A stretch of DNA of 64,000 nt from Shewanella electrodiphila (GTDB lineage Bacteria; Pseudomonadota; Gammaproteobacteria; Enterobacterales; Shewanellaceae): positions 62,001 to 126,000 of the forward strand of contig NZ_JAKIKU010000001.1 in assembly GCF_023283985.1 (NCBI RefSeq), written 5' to 3'. The notes under the pieces are model-generated. The model had not been told where the DNA came from, did no database searches, and saw only the letters and a program-made list of their open reading frames with translations. Position numbers and translations under genes: made by a program. Below, piece by piece: positions 10,654 through 21,182 of the stretch (its first letter is position 1; every line of letters starts with the position of its first letter).

Positions 10654-13233
10654 TTACTTAGCTACGATATTTAACAGCTTACCCGGGACGTAAATAACTT
10701 TACGAACGGTGACGCCTTCAACAAACTTCAGCACATTCTCATCAGCTAAACCAAGGGCTTCAACTTCTTCTTTAGAAGCGTCAGCAGCAACAGTGATTTT
10801 AGCGCGAAGCTTACCGTTAACTTGTACGATGATAAGTTTGCTGTCTTCAACTAATGCTGATTCATCAACTGTTGGCCACAAGCTGTCTTCGATATCTGTT
10901 GTATTACCTAAAGCAGTCCACAAGCTGAAGCTTGTATGTGGAATGATTGGGTAAAGTAAACGAGTCACCGCGGTTAATGCTTCTTGCATTAGGGCACGGT
11001 CTTGCTCATTGGCAGACGGTGCTTTTTGCAATTTGTTCATTAATTCCATGATCGCAGCAATCGCAGTGTTGAACATTTGACGACGCTCAATATCATCGCT
11101 GACTTTGGCAATGGTCTTATGCAGTTCACGGCGTAGTGCTTTTTGATTGTTGTCTAGGGCTTTAGGGTCTAATGCGACCACTTCGCCTTGGGCAACATGA
11201 TCGTGTGCCGTTTTCCAGAAACGCTTAATGAAACGGTGCGCACCTTCAACACTTGATTCTTGCCACTCAAGGGTTAATTCAGGCGGCGCTGCAAACATCA
11301 TGAATAAACGGACGGTGTCTGCACCGTATTTATCAACCATTTCTTGTGGGTCGATACCGTTATTCTTAGACTTCGACATCTTGCTCATGCCGGTGTAAAC
11401 CAGTTCATGACCTTCGCTGTCGATTGCTTTGACTACACGGCCTTTGTCATCAGTTTCTTGAACTGTTACATCAGCTGGTGAAACCCAAACACGTGCGCCT
11501 TTCTCGTTGTTATAGTAATAAGCATCTGCTAATACCATACCTTGAGTCAATAAGCGTTTTGCTGGCTCATCAGAGTCAACTAAACCGATATCACGTAATA
11601 ATTTGTGGAAGAAACGGAAGTACAGAAGATGCATACAAGCATGCTCGATACCACCGATGTATTGATCCACTGGTAACCAGTAGTTAGCTTTAGCAGGATC
11701 AAGCATTTGATCTGCATGCGGGCTACAGTAACGTGCGTAGTACCAAGAAGATTCCATGAAGGTATCAAAGGTATCTGTTTCACGCAGTGCTGGTTGACCG
11801 TTAACTTCGGTTTTAGCCCACTCTTTGTCGGCTTTAATCGGGCTTTGAATACCGTCCATTACGACATCTTCAGGTAAGATAACCGGAAGTTGTTCAGCTG
11901 GCGTTGGCATTACCGTGCCGTCTTCTAAGGTCACCATTGGAATTGGTGCGCCCCAGTAACGCTGACGAGATACACCCCAGTCACGAAGACGGAAGTTAAC
12001 TTGACGCTTACCTTTGCCTTCAGCAGTCAGTTTGGCATCAATAGCATCAAATGCAGCTTGGAATTCAAGTCCATCAAATTCTGCAGAATTAAACAGTACA
12101 CCTTTGTCAGTAAATGCAGCTTCACTGATGTCGACTTCGCTATCTGCTGGCTTAATCACAGCTTCAATCGAAAGACCGTATTTTTTAGCAAACTCAAAGT
12201 CACGTTGATCATGAGCGGGTACAGACATAACCGCGCCAGTACCGTAGTTCATTAATACAAAGTTACCTACCCAGATTGGGACTTCTTTGCCTGTTAATGG
12301 GTGAACAGCATTAAGACCGGTAGCAACACCTTTCTTTTCCATCACAGCCATAGCAGCTTCAGTGGTATCAACGTTTTTACATTCTTCGATGAATGCCGCT
12401 AACTCAGGGTTGCTCTTTGCCGCTTGCTCTGCCAGTGGGTGACCACTTGCAATTGCAACATACGTCACACCCATTACGGTGTCAGGACGTGTGGTATAGA
12501 TATCGAATGTCTCATCACTGTTAGCAACATTAAAGGTCATTTCGATACCTTCACTGCGGCCAATCCAGTTACGTTGCATAGACTTAACCTGTTCAGGCCA
12601 TTCGTCTAGCTGATCGATGTCATTTAATAGTTCTTCAGCGTAATCGGTGATCTTGATGAACCACTGAGGAATTTCTTTTTGAACCACCTCAGTGTCACAG
12701 CGCCAGCAACAGCCGTCTTGTACTTGCTCGTTAGCCAGTACCGTTTCATCATTTGGACACCAGTTTACTGAAGCTGTCTTTTTGTAGACTAAGCCTTTTT
12801 CATAAAGCTGGGTGAAGAACCATTGTTCCCACTGGTAGTACTCAGGCGTACATGTGGCGATTTCACGGCTCCAATCGTAACCAAAACCTAATAGCTTAAG
12901 TTGGTTCTTCATGTAGTCGATATTTTCGTATGTCCACGGTGCTGGGGCAGTCTTATTATTGATTGCCGCATTTTCAGCAGGTAGGCCGAATGAGTCCCAA
13001 CCAATAGGTTGTAGAACATTTTTACCTTGCAAACGTTGGTAACGAGCAACAACATCACCTATGGTGTAGTTACGGACGTGTCCCATGTGAAGTCGGCCAG
13101 ACGGATAAGGGAACATAGAGAGACAGTAGAACTTCTCTTTGTTTTCATCTTCTGTTACTTCGAAGGTTTTTTTGTCTTCCCAGTGCTTTTGCACTAAGGC
13201 TTCAATTTCTGAGGGATTATATTGCTCTTGCAT
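10654..13233 (-). CDS. leuS: Leucyl-tRNA synthetase
   Basis: Class I aminoacyl-tRNA synthetase charging tRNA-Leu. 859 residues from the ATG at 13233 ([11 protein letters not shown], the conserved N-terminus); a longer in-frame start at 13260 adds nine non-conserved residues. HIGH-type motif HMGH sits in [14 protein letters not shown], the editing (CP1) domain includes [20 protein letters not shown], and KMSKS appears as [11 protein letters not shown] near residue 618. Ends in the [11 protein letters not shown] anticodon/C-terminal region. It is transcribed divergently from ybeL. Confidence 0.98.
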   Translation of the reverse strand: MQEQYNPSEIEALVQKHWEDKKTFEVTEDENKEKFYCLSMFPYPSGRLHMGHVRNYTIGDVVARYQRLQGKNVLQPIGWDSFGLPAENAAINNKTAPAPWTYENIDYMKNQLKLLGFGYDWSREIATCTPEYYQWEQWFFTQLYEKGLVYKKTASVNWCPNDETVLANEQVQDGCCWRCDTEVVQKEIPQWFIKITDYAEELLNDIDQLDEWPEQVKSMQRNWIGRSEGIEMTFNVANSDETFDIYTTRPDTVMGVTYVAIASGHPLAEQAAKSNPELAAFIEECKNVDTTEAAMAVMEKKGVATGLNAVHPLTGKEVPIWVGNFVLMNYGTGAVMSVPAHDQRDFEFAKKYGLSIEAVIKPADSEVDISEAAFTDKGVLFNSAEFDGLEFQAAFDAIDAKLTAEGKGKRQVNFRLRDWGVSRQRYWGAPIPMVTLEDGTVMPTPAEQLPVILPEDVVMDGIQSPIKADKEWAKTEVNGQPALRETDTFDTFMESSWYYARYCSPHADQMLDPAKANYWLPVDQYIGGIEHACMHLLYFRFFHKLLRDIGLVDSDEPAKRLLTQGMVLADAYYYNNEKGARVWVSPADVTVQETDDKGRVVKAIDSEGHELVYTGMSKMSKSKNNGIDPQEMVDKYGADTVRLFMMFAAPPELTLEWQESSVEGAHRFIKRFWKTAHDHVAQGEVVALDPKALDNNQKALRRELHKTIAKVSDDIERRQMFNTAIAAIMELMNKLQKAPSANEQDRALMQEALTAVTRLLYPIIPHTSFSLWTALGNTTDIEDSLWPTVDESALVEDSKLIIVQVNGKLRAKITVAADASKEEVEALGLADENVLKFVEGVTVRKVIYVPGKLLNIVAK

Positions 13234-13353
13234 CAATCTATTCCGGCCTATGCCGCCCATTGTTTGATCTAACGCTAAAAAGCGCGAGTGAGATCTGCAT
13301 AGAATAAACTAGAAGTGATGCATTAAAAAGGTTCAGATGAAGGAGTATTTTTT

Positions 13354-13854
13354 ATGAGTGGACGAAGTTCAGCGTTATTAGCGCTTTATCACACGCTTTT
13401 TGAGCAAGTTAAGCAGCGTTATGATGAAGATAACTCATTGACAGCAAAGAGCCTTTTTGCATCAATAACCCAGTGTAAAGATTATTTGCAACTCAAATCT
13501 GATGCAGGTGAAGATGAGTTAGCTTTAGTAGAAGAATTTTTAAAGCGTGACATTGCAAGTTACCTAAAAGACGAAAATGCCGATAATCTTAGTTATAGCC
13601 CAACGGTGATCACCTTAGAAAACACCCTTTGGCACTGGTTAGGTGAAATTACTGACCGCAGCCAAGTTGAGTGGCATGAGATTGCTCAAGATTTCAAACA
13701 CAAAGGCTTTTATATGTCAGGTGAAGTGATTAATCAGGGCAAAGTGATTTGTACTGAATGTAATCATGAAATGAATATTGAGTTTCCGAGCTTAATTCCT
13801 GATTGCCCGCAATGCGACAATGAAATGTTTACCCGAGAATCGTTAGCGCCTTAA
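13354..13854 (+). CDS. ybeL: YbeL-like zinc-ribbon protein (DUF1451)
   Basis: 166-residue protein of the DUF1451 family. The C-terminus has two CxxC pairs (CTEC and CPQC, about 18 residues apart), a zinc ribbon. The helical N-terminal part contains a conserved WHWLGEITDRSQVEW-like stretch. Molecular role unknown. AAGGAG lies upstream of the ATG at 13354. It is divergent from leuS, as in relatives, where ybeL lies near leuS. Confidence 0.88.
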   Translation: MSGRSSALLALYHTLFEQVKQRYDEDNSLTAKSLFASITQCKDYLQLKSDAGEDELALVEEFLKRDIASYLKDENADNLSYSPTVITLENTLWHWLGEITDRSQVEWHEIAQDFKHKGFYMSGEVINQGKVICTECNHEMNIEFPSLIPDCPQCDNEMFTRESLAP

Positions 13855-13899
13855 ATTTTGAGGTTGCACATTTAATGGTTACTAGCTGTGTTTAAACGG

Positions 13900-14664
13900 C
13901 TAGCAACCAGTTGTGACATTATTATATTGCGGCCCAGTGGTTGCGTTACTGGCTTGTACGTAGTGAAAATAACAATTGTCATCTAACACCTTACCGTCAT
14001 CATTGAGATCATAGCCGATAAAAGTATCGGCAATACCTTGATACTCGATGACAAAGCCGTCATCCAAGATCAACCATTCTTCAATATCGGTATTATCCAA
14101 ATAACCCCATTTAAGACGTGTATTAAAGCTGCCATCACCTTCAAGGTCGATATCAAGTAAGTCATCTCTATTGTTGACAGTTTGGGTAGAGAAGCTGCTC
14201 ATTTGCGAGCGAGCATAGACTAACGAATTTGCCGTTTTTGCACTGGCATTAAGTTGTGATAAGCCACTAGGGTCTGTTGAACTTTGCAGATTGAATTTTG
14301 TTCGAGTTAAAAACGTTTTAATTGAGGCGAATGGATTGATGCCTAGTCATCTAAGCACCTTTTGTTCACAAAGATTTATCCAACAAAGAGTAAAACGTTT
14401 TTAGACGAACCCTTCAGGCAGCGTTTGTTGGCCATTTTTACTGCGTTATCGACGTTTTATGTAGACTAACTACATCACAAAGTCTCTGCCTTGTATAAAT
14501 GGCCAACAATTCGCTGCAAAAACAACCTTGAAAGCTCAATAGGCCCTATACGCTTCAGTGGACATATTGATAAATTTGGGGGCGGCAATAATAGCTATGA
14601 TGGCCAAAATAATAATCACCACAACAAGTTCTATTAAGGTAAAACCTTGATTAAATCGTTTCAA
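13900..14664 (-). pseudogene. Type IV pilin-like gene interrupted by a 277-bp element
   Basis: The 5' part (from TTG at 14664, or TTG at 14670) encodes MKRFNQ then [18 protein letters not shown] and [12 protein letters not shown], a class IV prepilin leader with the Gly/Phe processing site and Glu5, resembling MSHA-type pilins. It then hits a stop just inside the inserted element (14270-14546). The 3' part (13900-14202) encodes the globular end with two cysteines (NCYFHYV and VTTGC), which could form the pilin disulfide loop. Removing the element plus one TA rejoins the two parts in frame as a 161-residue pilin without other defects. The start follows the lnt stop by a few bases, so the gene was probably translated as part of the lnt operon. 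Annotators may report only the downstream 100-residue fragment. Confidence 0.85.
14270..14546. mobile_element. MITE-like element with terminal inverted repeats, TA target duplication
   Basis: Bounded by imperfect terminal inverted repeats: GGGTCTGTTGAACTTT at the left and, on the opposite strand, GGGCCTATTGAGCTTT at the right (13 of 16 match). Each end is flanked by TA (14268-14269 and 14547-14548), as expected for Tc1/mariner/IS630-type insertion. It has no transposase. It contains two internal hairpins with about 20-nt arms: 14300-14320 with 14391-14410, and about 14419-14438 with 14496-14516 (core GTTGGCCATTT / AAATGGCCAAC). It would need a transposase supplied in trans. Confidence 0.85.
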
Positions 14665-14666
14665 GC

Positions 14667-16238
14667 TCAATCAGGTCTGCCTTTTTTCCAAAGCATGATT
14701 TGTTGAGTTAACCCTATCAAAAACAACAAACCACAGAGTAATAATAATGGTGTTTGGCCAATACGTTTAAACCACGTTTCACCGTTATATAACGGAACAT
14801 CTGCAACTAATACGCCTTGTTTAAATTGCGGGATTTGATGGGTGATACGACCGTGAATATCTACCACAGCTGTTACACCATTGTTGGTTGCTCGAACTAA
14901 TGGACGGCCTAATTCAATTGAGCGCATTTGGGCTATTTCCATGTGTTGCAATGGACCAATTGTATCGCCAAACCAAGCATCATTTGAAACCGTTAACAGT
15001 AAATCGGTATCTTCATCGATATTGGCGCGCAGTTGCTCAGGAAACACAATTTCGAAGCAAAGAGCAGGGGCTATTTGATAGCCCATGGCATTTAAGTTTT
15101 GCTGTTGATAAGTTCCGCGCCCAAACGATGACATAGGGAGATTAAAAAACGGCGCTAATGGTCTTAACAGGCTTTCAAACGGGACAAATTCACCGATAGG
15201 GAGTAAGTGATGTTTTTTGTAATCATTGGTGCCATTGCCTTGATAGTCACCTTGGGGCTGCACTGACTGATTGGCGTTACCCAATACAATAAGTGAGTTA
15301 TAAAATTCTTGCTGCTGTGTGCTGATAATACCGGTAATGATGGCGCTATCATTCATATTCGCCACTTTATCGGTATTATGTAAAAAATCACCCACCATTG
15401 ACTCTGGAGCGGGTACTGCAGCTTCTGGCCATACGATAATATCGGCATCAAAGTTTGGACGGCTTAAATCCATATATTTAAGCAGTGTTGGCCATAACGC
15501 ATCAGGCTCCCACTTCATACTTTGTTCGATATTGCCTTGCACTAACGCCACTTTAACGGTTTCGCCGCGAGGGGTAATGTCAGATATTAATGGTGTAACG
15601 ATTGTCGCAATGATAATGCTGGCGCTGATGACCGCTGCACTGATAAAACGTTTCTTTAAGACTAAAACAATGCTGCCGCAAAACAGAGCGATGAGATAAC
15701 TTAATCCTAGTGCGCCAATAACGCTGCCAAGTTCAGAAATCGGTCCCTGGGTTTGACTGTAGCCAGCCCATAACCATGGGAACCCTGTAAGCACCCATCC
15801 ACGCATCCATTCAGTTAATACCCAAAGTGCAGGGAATAAACCGAGATACTGAAAGGCATGATGCCAATGTTTAAAGTGCGGATACTGACTAAGTCTTGCG
15901 GTGAGATACCCCGCTAATGCAGGGTATAGCGCTAAATAAAATGCCAGTAATGCCATAAGCCCCATTGAAACGAATAACGGTAATCCGCCAAACGTATCAA
16001 TACTGACATGGACCCAGCTGATCCCAAAAGCAAAACAACCAAAGCCGAAACTTAGCCAATGAAAGAAGTTTTCTTTAGGGGTTAAGTGTCGGCTTTGATA
16101 GAGAACAAATATCATTGCCGCGGGGTAGAAAGCCCATATTGCGTAAGGAGCAAAGGCGAGAGTGGTACTCGCGCCCGCAGCAAAAGCCGTCACCATCTTT
16201 AATAGTGATGACTTCGAGATATTTATTTTTTTAAACAC
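14667..16238 (-). CDS. lnt: Apolipoprotein N-acyltransferase
   Basis: Adds the third acyl chain to the N-terminal cysteine of lipoproteins in the inner membrane. 523 residues with about seven or eight membrane segments (first near 12-45, last at the C-terminus) around a periplasmic nitrilase domain. Catalytic triad: Glu272 (WPEAAVP), Lys342 ([12 protein letters not shown]) and Cys394 ([11 protein letters not shown]). The gene begins 4 bp after corC, giving a phoH-ybeY-corC-lnt operon as in E. coli. The lnt stop is almost directly followed by the pilin-like pseudogene. Confidence 0.97.
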   Translation of the reverse strand: MFKKINISKSSLLKMVTAFAAGASTTLAFAPYAIWAFYPAAMIFVLYQSRHLTPKENFFHWLSFGFGCFAFGISWVHVSIDTFGGLPLFVSMGLMALLAFYLALYPALAGYLTARLSQYPHFKHWHHAFQYLGLFPALWVLTEWMRGWVLTGFPWLWAGYSQTQGPISELGSVIGALGLSYLIALFCGSIVLVLKKRFISAAVISASIIIATIVTPLISDITPRGETVKVALVQGNIEQSMKWEPDALWPTLLKYMDLSRPNFDADIIVWPEAAVPAPESMVGDFLHNTDKVANMNDSAIITGIISTQQQEFYNSLIVLGNANQSVQPQGDYQGNGTNDYKKHHLLPIGEFVPFESLLRPLAPFFNLPMSSFGRGTYQQQNLNAMGYQIAPALCFEIVFPEQLRANIDEDTDLLLTVSNDAWFGDTIGPLQHMEIAQMRSIELGRPLVRATNNGVTAVVDIHGRITHQIPQFKQGVLVADVPLYNGETWFKRIGQTPLLLLCGLLFLIGLTQQIMLWKKGRPD

Positions 16239-16242
16239 AGTG

Positions 16243-17121
16243 TTAGTCGTCGTTATCTTCTTGAAGTTTAGGATCTGGTAACTTAACGCTAAGTTGAATT
16301 AACCGTCTTGTATCAGCGTTAGTGACTTTAAACTCGATATTATCGATAAGTACACTTTCATTGCGCTCTGGTAAATGACCAAAGGCGTGTGACACTAAAC
16401 CGCCGACAGTATCAAATTCTTCATCGCTGAATTGAGTACCGCAAGCTTCGTTAAATTCATCAATAGGGGTACGTGCTTTAATCATAAACACGGTGTTACT
16501 GATTTTTTTGATTTCCGTATCTTCTACTGAACTATGGTCGAATTCATCTTCAATTTCACCGACGATTTCTTCCAAGATATCTTCAATTGTGACAAGACCG
16601 GATACCCCACCATATTCATCGACCACAATGGCCATATGATATCGCTGGGAGCGGAATTCTTTGAGTAGCACATCGACACGTTTGCTTTCTGGAACCACTA
16701 CAGCTGGCCTGATGACTTGATGCAGTGAGAAAGGTTGGTCTGATTGCTTGAAGCCATACTTAAGCAGATCTTTTGCAAGCAAAATGCCTTCGATATGGTC
16801 TTTATCTTCGTTGACTACAGGAAAACGAGAGTGAGCTGATTCTATTACTGTTTTCAGTAATTCATCAACTGTGCTATCGATTTGTAGTGTGACTATTTGG
16901 CTGCGAGGGATCATGATATCGCGTACGCGTAATCCTGAAACTTCTAATACGCCATTCATCATTTCACGGGTATCTTCAGTAATTAAATCACGCTCTTCAG
17001 CGCCCGCAATGACCTCTACGAGATCTTCGCGATTTTGAGGTTCGCCCTGAAACAACTGACCTATTTTGTCAATCCAGTTTTTTTTACGGGCGTTGGTACT
17101 CGGTGGGATGTCGTCACTCAT
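16243..17121 (-). CDS. corC: CorC/YbeX CBS-domain protein
   Basis: Cytoplasmic protein implicated in Mg/Co efflux and, in E. coli as YbeX, in ribosome metabolism. 292 residues: two CBS domains (around IMIPRSQIVTLQ to ILLAKDLL, and RSQRYHMAIVVDEYGGVSG with VTIEDILEEIVGEIEDE) followed by a CorC_HlyC domain. There is no membrane domain, as expected for CorC. It lies 50 bp after ybeY and 4 bp before lnt. Confidence 0.94.
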   Translation of the reverse strand: MSDDIPPSTNARKKNWIDKIGQLFQGEPQNREDLVEVIAGAEERDLITEDTREMMNGVLEVSGLRVRDIMIPRSQIVTLQIDSTVDELLKTVIESAHSRFPVVNEDKDHIEGILLAKDLLKYGFKQSDQPFSLHQVIRPAVVVPESKRVDVLLKEFRSQRYHMAIVVDEYGGVSGLVTIEDILEEIVGEIEDEFDHSSVEDTEIKKISNTVFMIKARTPIDEFNEACGTQFSDEEFDTVGGLVSHAFGHLPERNESVLIDNIEFKVTNADTRRLIQLSVKLPDPKLQEDNDD

Positions 17122-17171
17122 AATATTTTACTAAATCATCGGAGGCATTTACATGCAATCCTTTGACTTAT

Positions 17172-17660
17172 TTATGCTTCCTTATACGGATTTGAAAAAC
17201 CTAAGCCTTCAATGAGTTGAGTCTCTAATGACTCCATTTCTTCAGCTTCGTTGTCGATAATATGGTCATAACCTAGCAAATGCAAGCAGCCGTGAATAAC
17301 CATGTGGGCCCAATGTGCTATAAGGGGCTTATTCTGTTGTTTTGCTTCGAGTTCTACGACTTCAGCGGCAATGATTAAATCACCTAAAAGTGGTAATTCA
17401 ATCCCTGGAGGCGCCTCGAAAGGAAAAGATAAAACATTGGTAGGTTTATCTTTCCCGCGGTAAGTATGGTTAAGCTGCTGACTTTCACTGTTTTCGACAA
17501 TGCGAATCGTTAATTCAGCCGTTTCCATGGTATTACCGAGTGCTGTTTTAACCCATAACTCAAACTCATCTTGAGTTGGTAATTGTTGCGGGTCATCAAC
17601 GGCAATTTGTAAATCTAGCTCTAAATCAAGCTTTGAAGCTACGTCAGAGTTAAGCGTCAT
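17172..17660 (-). CDS. ybeY: Endoribonuclease YbeY
   Basis: Single-strand-specific metallo-endoribonuclease needed for 16S rRNA 3'-end maturation and 70S quality control. 162 residues with the zinc-binding [11 protein letters not shown] motif (HxxxHxxxxxH) and the upstream [15 protein letters not shown] signature. The start at 17660 overlaps the phoH end by 11 bp, so translation is coupled. Confidence 0.97.
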   Translation of the reverse strand: MTLNSDVASKLDLELDLQIAVDDPQQLPTQDEFELWVKTALGNTMETAELTIRIVENSESQQLNHTYRGKDKPTNVLSFPFEAPPGIELPLLGDLIIAAEVVELEAKQQNKPLIAHWAHMVIHGCLHLLGYDHIIDNEAEEMESLETQLIEGLGFSNPYKEA

Positions 17661-18741
17661 TTTTTACCACTCCAACAGTATTAGCATCTTCATTGCTCAT
17701 TTGTTCATTAAATGCATTCTGACGTTGTTTATATTGGCGCTCTTTTTCAGCTTTTAGTGCCAGTTCTTTTGAATCAAATGCTTCATAAGCTTCGACTATG
17801 CGGGCAACAATCGGGTGACGAACCACATCTTGAGACATAAAGAAGTTAAAGCTAATGTCATTGACTTCGCTGAGCACTTCAATTGCCTGGCGTAGTCCTG
17901 ACTTTTGACTGCGCGGTAAATCGATTTGAGTAATATCACCAGTGATGACCGCGCGTGAATTAAAGCCGATACGAGTTAAGAACATTTTCATTTGTTCAAC
18001 AGTGGTGTTCTGGCTTTCATCTAAAATCACAAAGGCATCATTTAAAGTACGACCACGCATGTAAGCCAGCGGGGCGATTTCAATGATGTTGCGTTCAAGC
18101 AGTTTTTCAACTTTTTCAAAACCTAACATTTCAAACAAAGCATCATAAAGTGGGCGTAAATACGGGTCGACTTTCTGGCTTAAATCACCCGGCAAGAATC
18201 CGAGTTTTTCACCGGCTTCAACCGCTGGACGCGTTAATAGAATACGACGAACTTCTTGACGTTCTAATGCATCGACTGCGGCTGCAACAGCTAAAAAGGT
18301 TTTACCTGTGCCAGCAGGCCCAATACCAAAGGTGATGTCATGTTTAGCAATGTTTGCCACATAATTAGCTTGGTTTGGGTTGCGTGGCTTGATGATGCCG
18401 CGCTTAGTTTTGATGTGTAGGGTATCGTCTTCAGCAGAAGATTCTGCCTCAAGATTAATCACTTCTTGAATGGCGAGATGAACTCGTTCAGGTTCAAGAT
18501 CAGGCGTGCTGCCTTTAACCGTTTGGGTTTCAATATAAAGCTGTTTCAATAAATTATTGGCATTAAAGGCATTACGAGGCAGACCAACAATTGTGAAATG
18601 GTTGTTTTTATGGACAATCTCAACACCTAGACGGCGCTCAAGTTGCTTAATGTTGTCATCATAAGGACCACATAATGAGGCAATTCTTCGAGTCTCAGCA
18701 GGCTCGAGATACAAATTCATGGTTGTAACTTTAGTGGACAA
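17650..18741 (-). CDS. ybeZ: PhoH-family ATPase YbeZ
   Basis: P-loop ATPase of the PhoH/YbeZ family that partners YbeY. 363 residues with Walker A GPAGTGKT near residue 140 and Walker B-like [10 protein letters not shown]. The start is TTG at 18741, supported by GGAG at 8 nt spacing; an in-frame ATG at 18720 would cut off seven residues but lacks a binding site. First gene of the ybeZ-ybeY-corC-lnt operon; in E. coli this operon is heat-inducible, but I saw no clear heat-shock promoter here. Confidence 0.94.
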   Translation of the reverse strand: MSTKVTTMNLYLEPAETRRIASLCGPYDDNIKQLERRLGVEIVHKNNHFTIVGLPRNAFNANNLLKQLYIETQTVKGSTPDLEPERVHLAIQEVINLEAESSAEDDTLHIKTKRGIIKPRNPNQANYVANIAKHDITFGIGPAGTGKTFLAVAAAVDALERQEVRRILLTRPAVEAGEKLGFLPGDLSQKVDPYLRPLYDALFEMLGFEKVEKLLERNIIEIAPLAYMRGRTLNDAFVILDESQNTTVEQMKMFLTRIGFNSRAVITGDITQIDLPRSQKSGLRQAIEVLSEVNDISFNFFMSQDVVRHPIVARIVEAYEAFDSKELALKAEKERQYKQRQNAFNEQMSNEDANTVGVVKNDA

Positions 18742-18827
18742 AAATAATGCTCCAAAAACGATATGTTTATTAACAAAGAGTCTACGAGTGTTGTATTTAA
18801 AATACCACGGTATTTAGGTAAAAGCAC

Positions 18828-18856
18828 AATAAAGGCGGCTTATAGCCGCCTTTATT
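18828..18856 (-). terminator. Terminator after miaB
   Basis: AATAAAGGCGGC and GCCGCCTTTATT form a perfect 12-bp stem with a 5-nt loop, 28 bp downstream of the miaB stop. The tail is T-rich and the structure is nearly symmetric. Confidence 0.85.
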
Positions 18857-18883
18857 AACTAAATATCATCACTAGATTATGAC

Positions 18884-20311
18884 TTAATTAGGGGTAAATT
18901 GGGTTACGCCTAAATCATCATCAGTTTTGTGTTTAGCTAAAATGTCAGACGGACGCAAACTACGACGTAAATCCATTTCATCTTCTGCGCGAACAAATAC
19001 GCCACGTAAAGAGTTGGTGTATACGTCAACGATTTCTACGTCAACAAACCCGCCAATGCTCTTAGGGTTACCTTCGAAATTCACTACGCGGTTATTTTCA
19101 GTACGACCGCGAAGCTCCATTGGATTCTTTACTGAAGGACCTTCAACTAAAATACGTTGCACAGTACCTAACATTTGACGGCTGTAACGCATCGCTTGCT
19201 GGGTGATTCGGTCTTGTAAAATAGCCAGACGCTGTTTCTTTTCAGTCATAGTGACATCATCTGGTAAGTCTGCAGCTGGGGTACCTGGACGAGCACTGTA
19301 AATAAAGCTGAAGCTGTGATCGAAGCTTACATCTTCAATTAACTTCATTGTGTCTTCAAAGTCAGCTTGGCTTTCACCAGGGAAGCCAATAATAAAGTCA
19401 GAACTGATATGAATATCAGGACGGGCTTTACGTAAACGACGAATAATTGATTTGTATTCAATCGCCATGTGGCCACGTTTCATGTTAGTCAAAATACGAT
19501 CTGATCCTGATTGAACAGGAAGGTGTAAGAAGCTAACAAGTTCAGGAGTGTCTTCATATACATCAATGATGTCTTGAGAGAACTCAATCGGATGACTAGT
19601 TGTAAAGCGGATACGGTCAATGCCATCTATTGATGCCACTAAGCGCAATAACTCTGCAAAGGTACAAATTTCATCGTCGTGAGTCGGACCACGGAAGGCA
19701 TTCACGTTTTGGCCTAACAGGTTAACTTCACGTACACCTTGTTCAGCTAGCTGAGCGACTTCTAGAATCACGTCATCGACTGGGCGACTAACTTCTTCGC
19801 CGCGTGTATAAGGTACAACACAGAATGAACAGTATTTGCTACAGCCTTCCATAATTGAAACGAATGCCGATGGACCATCAGCTTTTGGCTCTGGTAAACG
19901 GTCAAACTTTTCGATTTCTGGGAAGCTCACATCAATAACGGCTTTGTCGCCATTATTAATTTGGGTGATCATTTCAGGTAAACGATGCAAGGTTTGTGGG
20001 CCGAAAATGATATCAACGCATTGAGCACGTTCTTTAATTGCTTTACCTTCTTGTGAAGCAACACAACCACCGACACCGATAACTAAATTAGGATTTTTAT
20101 CTTTTAAGGTTTTCCAGCGACCAAGCTGATGAAACACTTTTTCCTGTGCTTTTTCACGAATTGAGCATGTGTTAAGCAGGAGTACGTCTGCTTCTTCAGC
20201 ATTCTCAGTCAAGGTGTAACCTTGATAATCGTCCAGCAAGTCAGCCATTTTAGATGAATCGTATTCATTCATCTGACAGCCCCAGGTTTTTATGTGTAGT
20301 TTTTTACTCAT
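18884..20311 (-). CDS. miaB: tRNA-2-methylthio-N6-dimethylallyladenosine synthase
   Basis: Radical-SAM methylthiotransferase that adds the 2-methylthio group to i6A37 in tRNAs reading UNN codons. 475 residues from the ATG at 20311 ([19 protein letters not shown]); the ATG at 20335 adds eight residues absent from typical homologues. N-terminal cluster cysteines lie in [20 protein letters not shown] and GVGGCVASQ; the radical-SAM cysteines are CSKYCSFC near residue 156. A TRAM domain lies at the C-terminus. Divergent to ubiF, with one unknown gene in between. Confidence 0.97.
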   Translation of the reverse strand: MSKKLHIKTWGCQMNEYDSSKMADLLDDYQGYTLTENAEEADVLLLNTCSIREKAQEKVFHQLGRWKTLKDKNPNLVIGVGGCVASQEGKAIKERAQCVDIIFGPQTLHRLPEMITQINNGDKAVIDVSFPEIEKFDRLPEPKADGPSAFVSIMEGCSKYCSFCVVPYTRGEEVSRPVDDVILEVAQLAEQGVREVNLLGQNVNAFRGPTHDDEICTFAELLRLVASIDGIDRIRFTTSHPIEFSQDIIDVYEDTPELVSFLHLPVQSGSDRILTNMKRGHMAIEYKSIIRRLRKARPDIHISSDFIIGFPGESQADFEDTMKLIEDVSFDHSFSFIYSARPGTPAADLPDDVTMTEKKQRLAILQDRITQQAMRYSRQMLGTVQRILVEGPSVKNPMELRGRTENNRVVNFEGNPKSIGGFVDVEIVDVYTNSLRGVFVRAEDEMDLRRSLRPSDILAKHKTDDDLGVTQFTPN

Positions 20312-20404
20312 CAGATACGCCGTTCTATATACCACAGAAAAATAGCCGAGTATTTTAACTGCACAAAGGCTCGCTGGCTAGCCTTTGTGCACATCTAGTG
20401 AGCA

Positions 20405-20950
20405 TTATTCTGAAAAGCTTAATACCCCTATTTTTTGCGAGTATTTATCTTGGTCGGCTAACTCGTTTGATTGATTGGTAAAAAAGCCTAATTGCTTGGC
20501 TATGCGCTGATTATCAAGGCGCGCTTGAGCGATTAAGTTTTGCTGTAGTTGATCTGCATGATAGTCAAACGAGACTAATTCATTGGCTTCTTGGACTGAA
20601 AAACCGAATTCTTTTGCCATTGCCACGTTATCTTGACGAGCTCTGGCAATAATTTGTTGTGGTAGCTCCCGATTAAAGCGTGTGAGTATTTCCGTGGTTT
20701 GTTGATATAAGGCATAATCAAACGAAGAACGGTAAATCACGGTGACGGTTTCCATTGGCTGCATTTGCGCTTGGGAAGCAACAGAAAATAATGCTGTGAT
20801 AGCCAGTAAACTATGGGTAAACATTCGAGTGATGCTTGCTGATTTTCTGCGCTTTGGCATACGCTTTGATATAGCCTTAGGAATAGAAAGTAGGCCCGAA
20901 TGGTTGCTGCTAATATTGTTAGAATGTACGTACGTGCTTTGACTAGACAT
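20405..20950 (-). CDS. Exported protein of unknown function with a duplicated motif
   Basis: I do not recognise this family. 181 residues from the ATG at 20950, chosen because GAGAGGAT lies 4-5 nt upstream; the open frame extends further 5' but without support. A polar, basic 45-residue N-terminal extension precedes a hydrophobic segment ending ASQAQ, so it is probably exported or membrane-anchored. The mature part has two copies of a ~30-residue unit with the pattern IA-AR-DN--AK--GF----NEL (about residues 104-133 and 142-171), separated by a short linker. No known catalytic motif. It lies between miaB and ubiF on the strand of miaB. Confidence 0.7.
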   Translation of the reverse strand: MSSQSTYVHSNNISSNHSGLLSIPKAISKRMPKRRKSASITRMFTHSLLAITALFSVASQAQMQPMETVTVIYRSSFDYALYQQTTEILTRFNRELPQQIIARARQDNVAMAKEFGFSVQEANELVSFDYHADQLQQNLIAQARLDNQRIAKQLGFFTNQSNELADQDKYSQKIGVLSFSE

Positions 20951-21182
20951 AGTATCCTCTCTTACCTTGGCATGACGGATGTGGTGCAAGGTGTATCCAT
21001 TAGACAGTTTCAGTATATGAAGAGGTTTACTGGTTAATGTGTCACCATTGTAAGCAGGTGTTGCTCTAAGATTAGATAGCAACATATCGACACGATTAAG
21101 CGATTTTAGACACGTTTGTACATATTTTAATCGTTACGGTTAATGCTAATAAGTACGAAAGTGCGATGAGAAGGGTTTAGCA

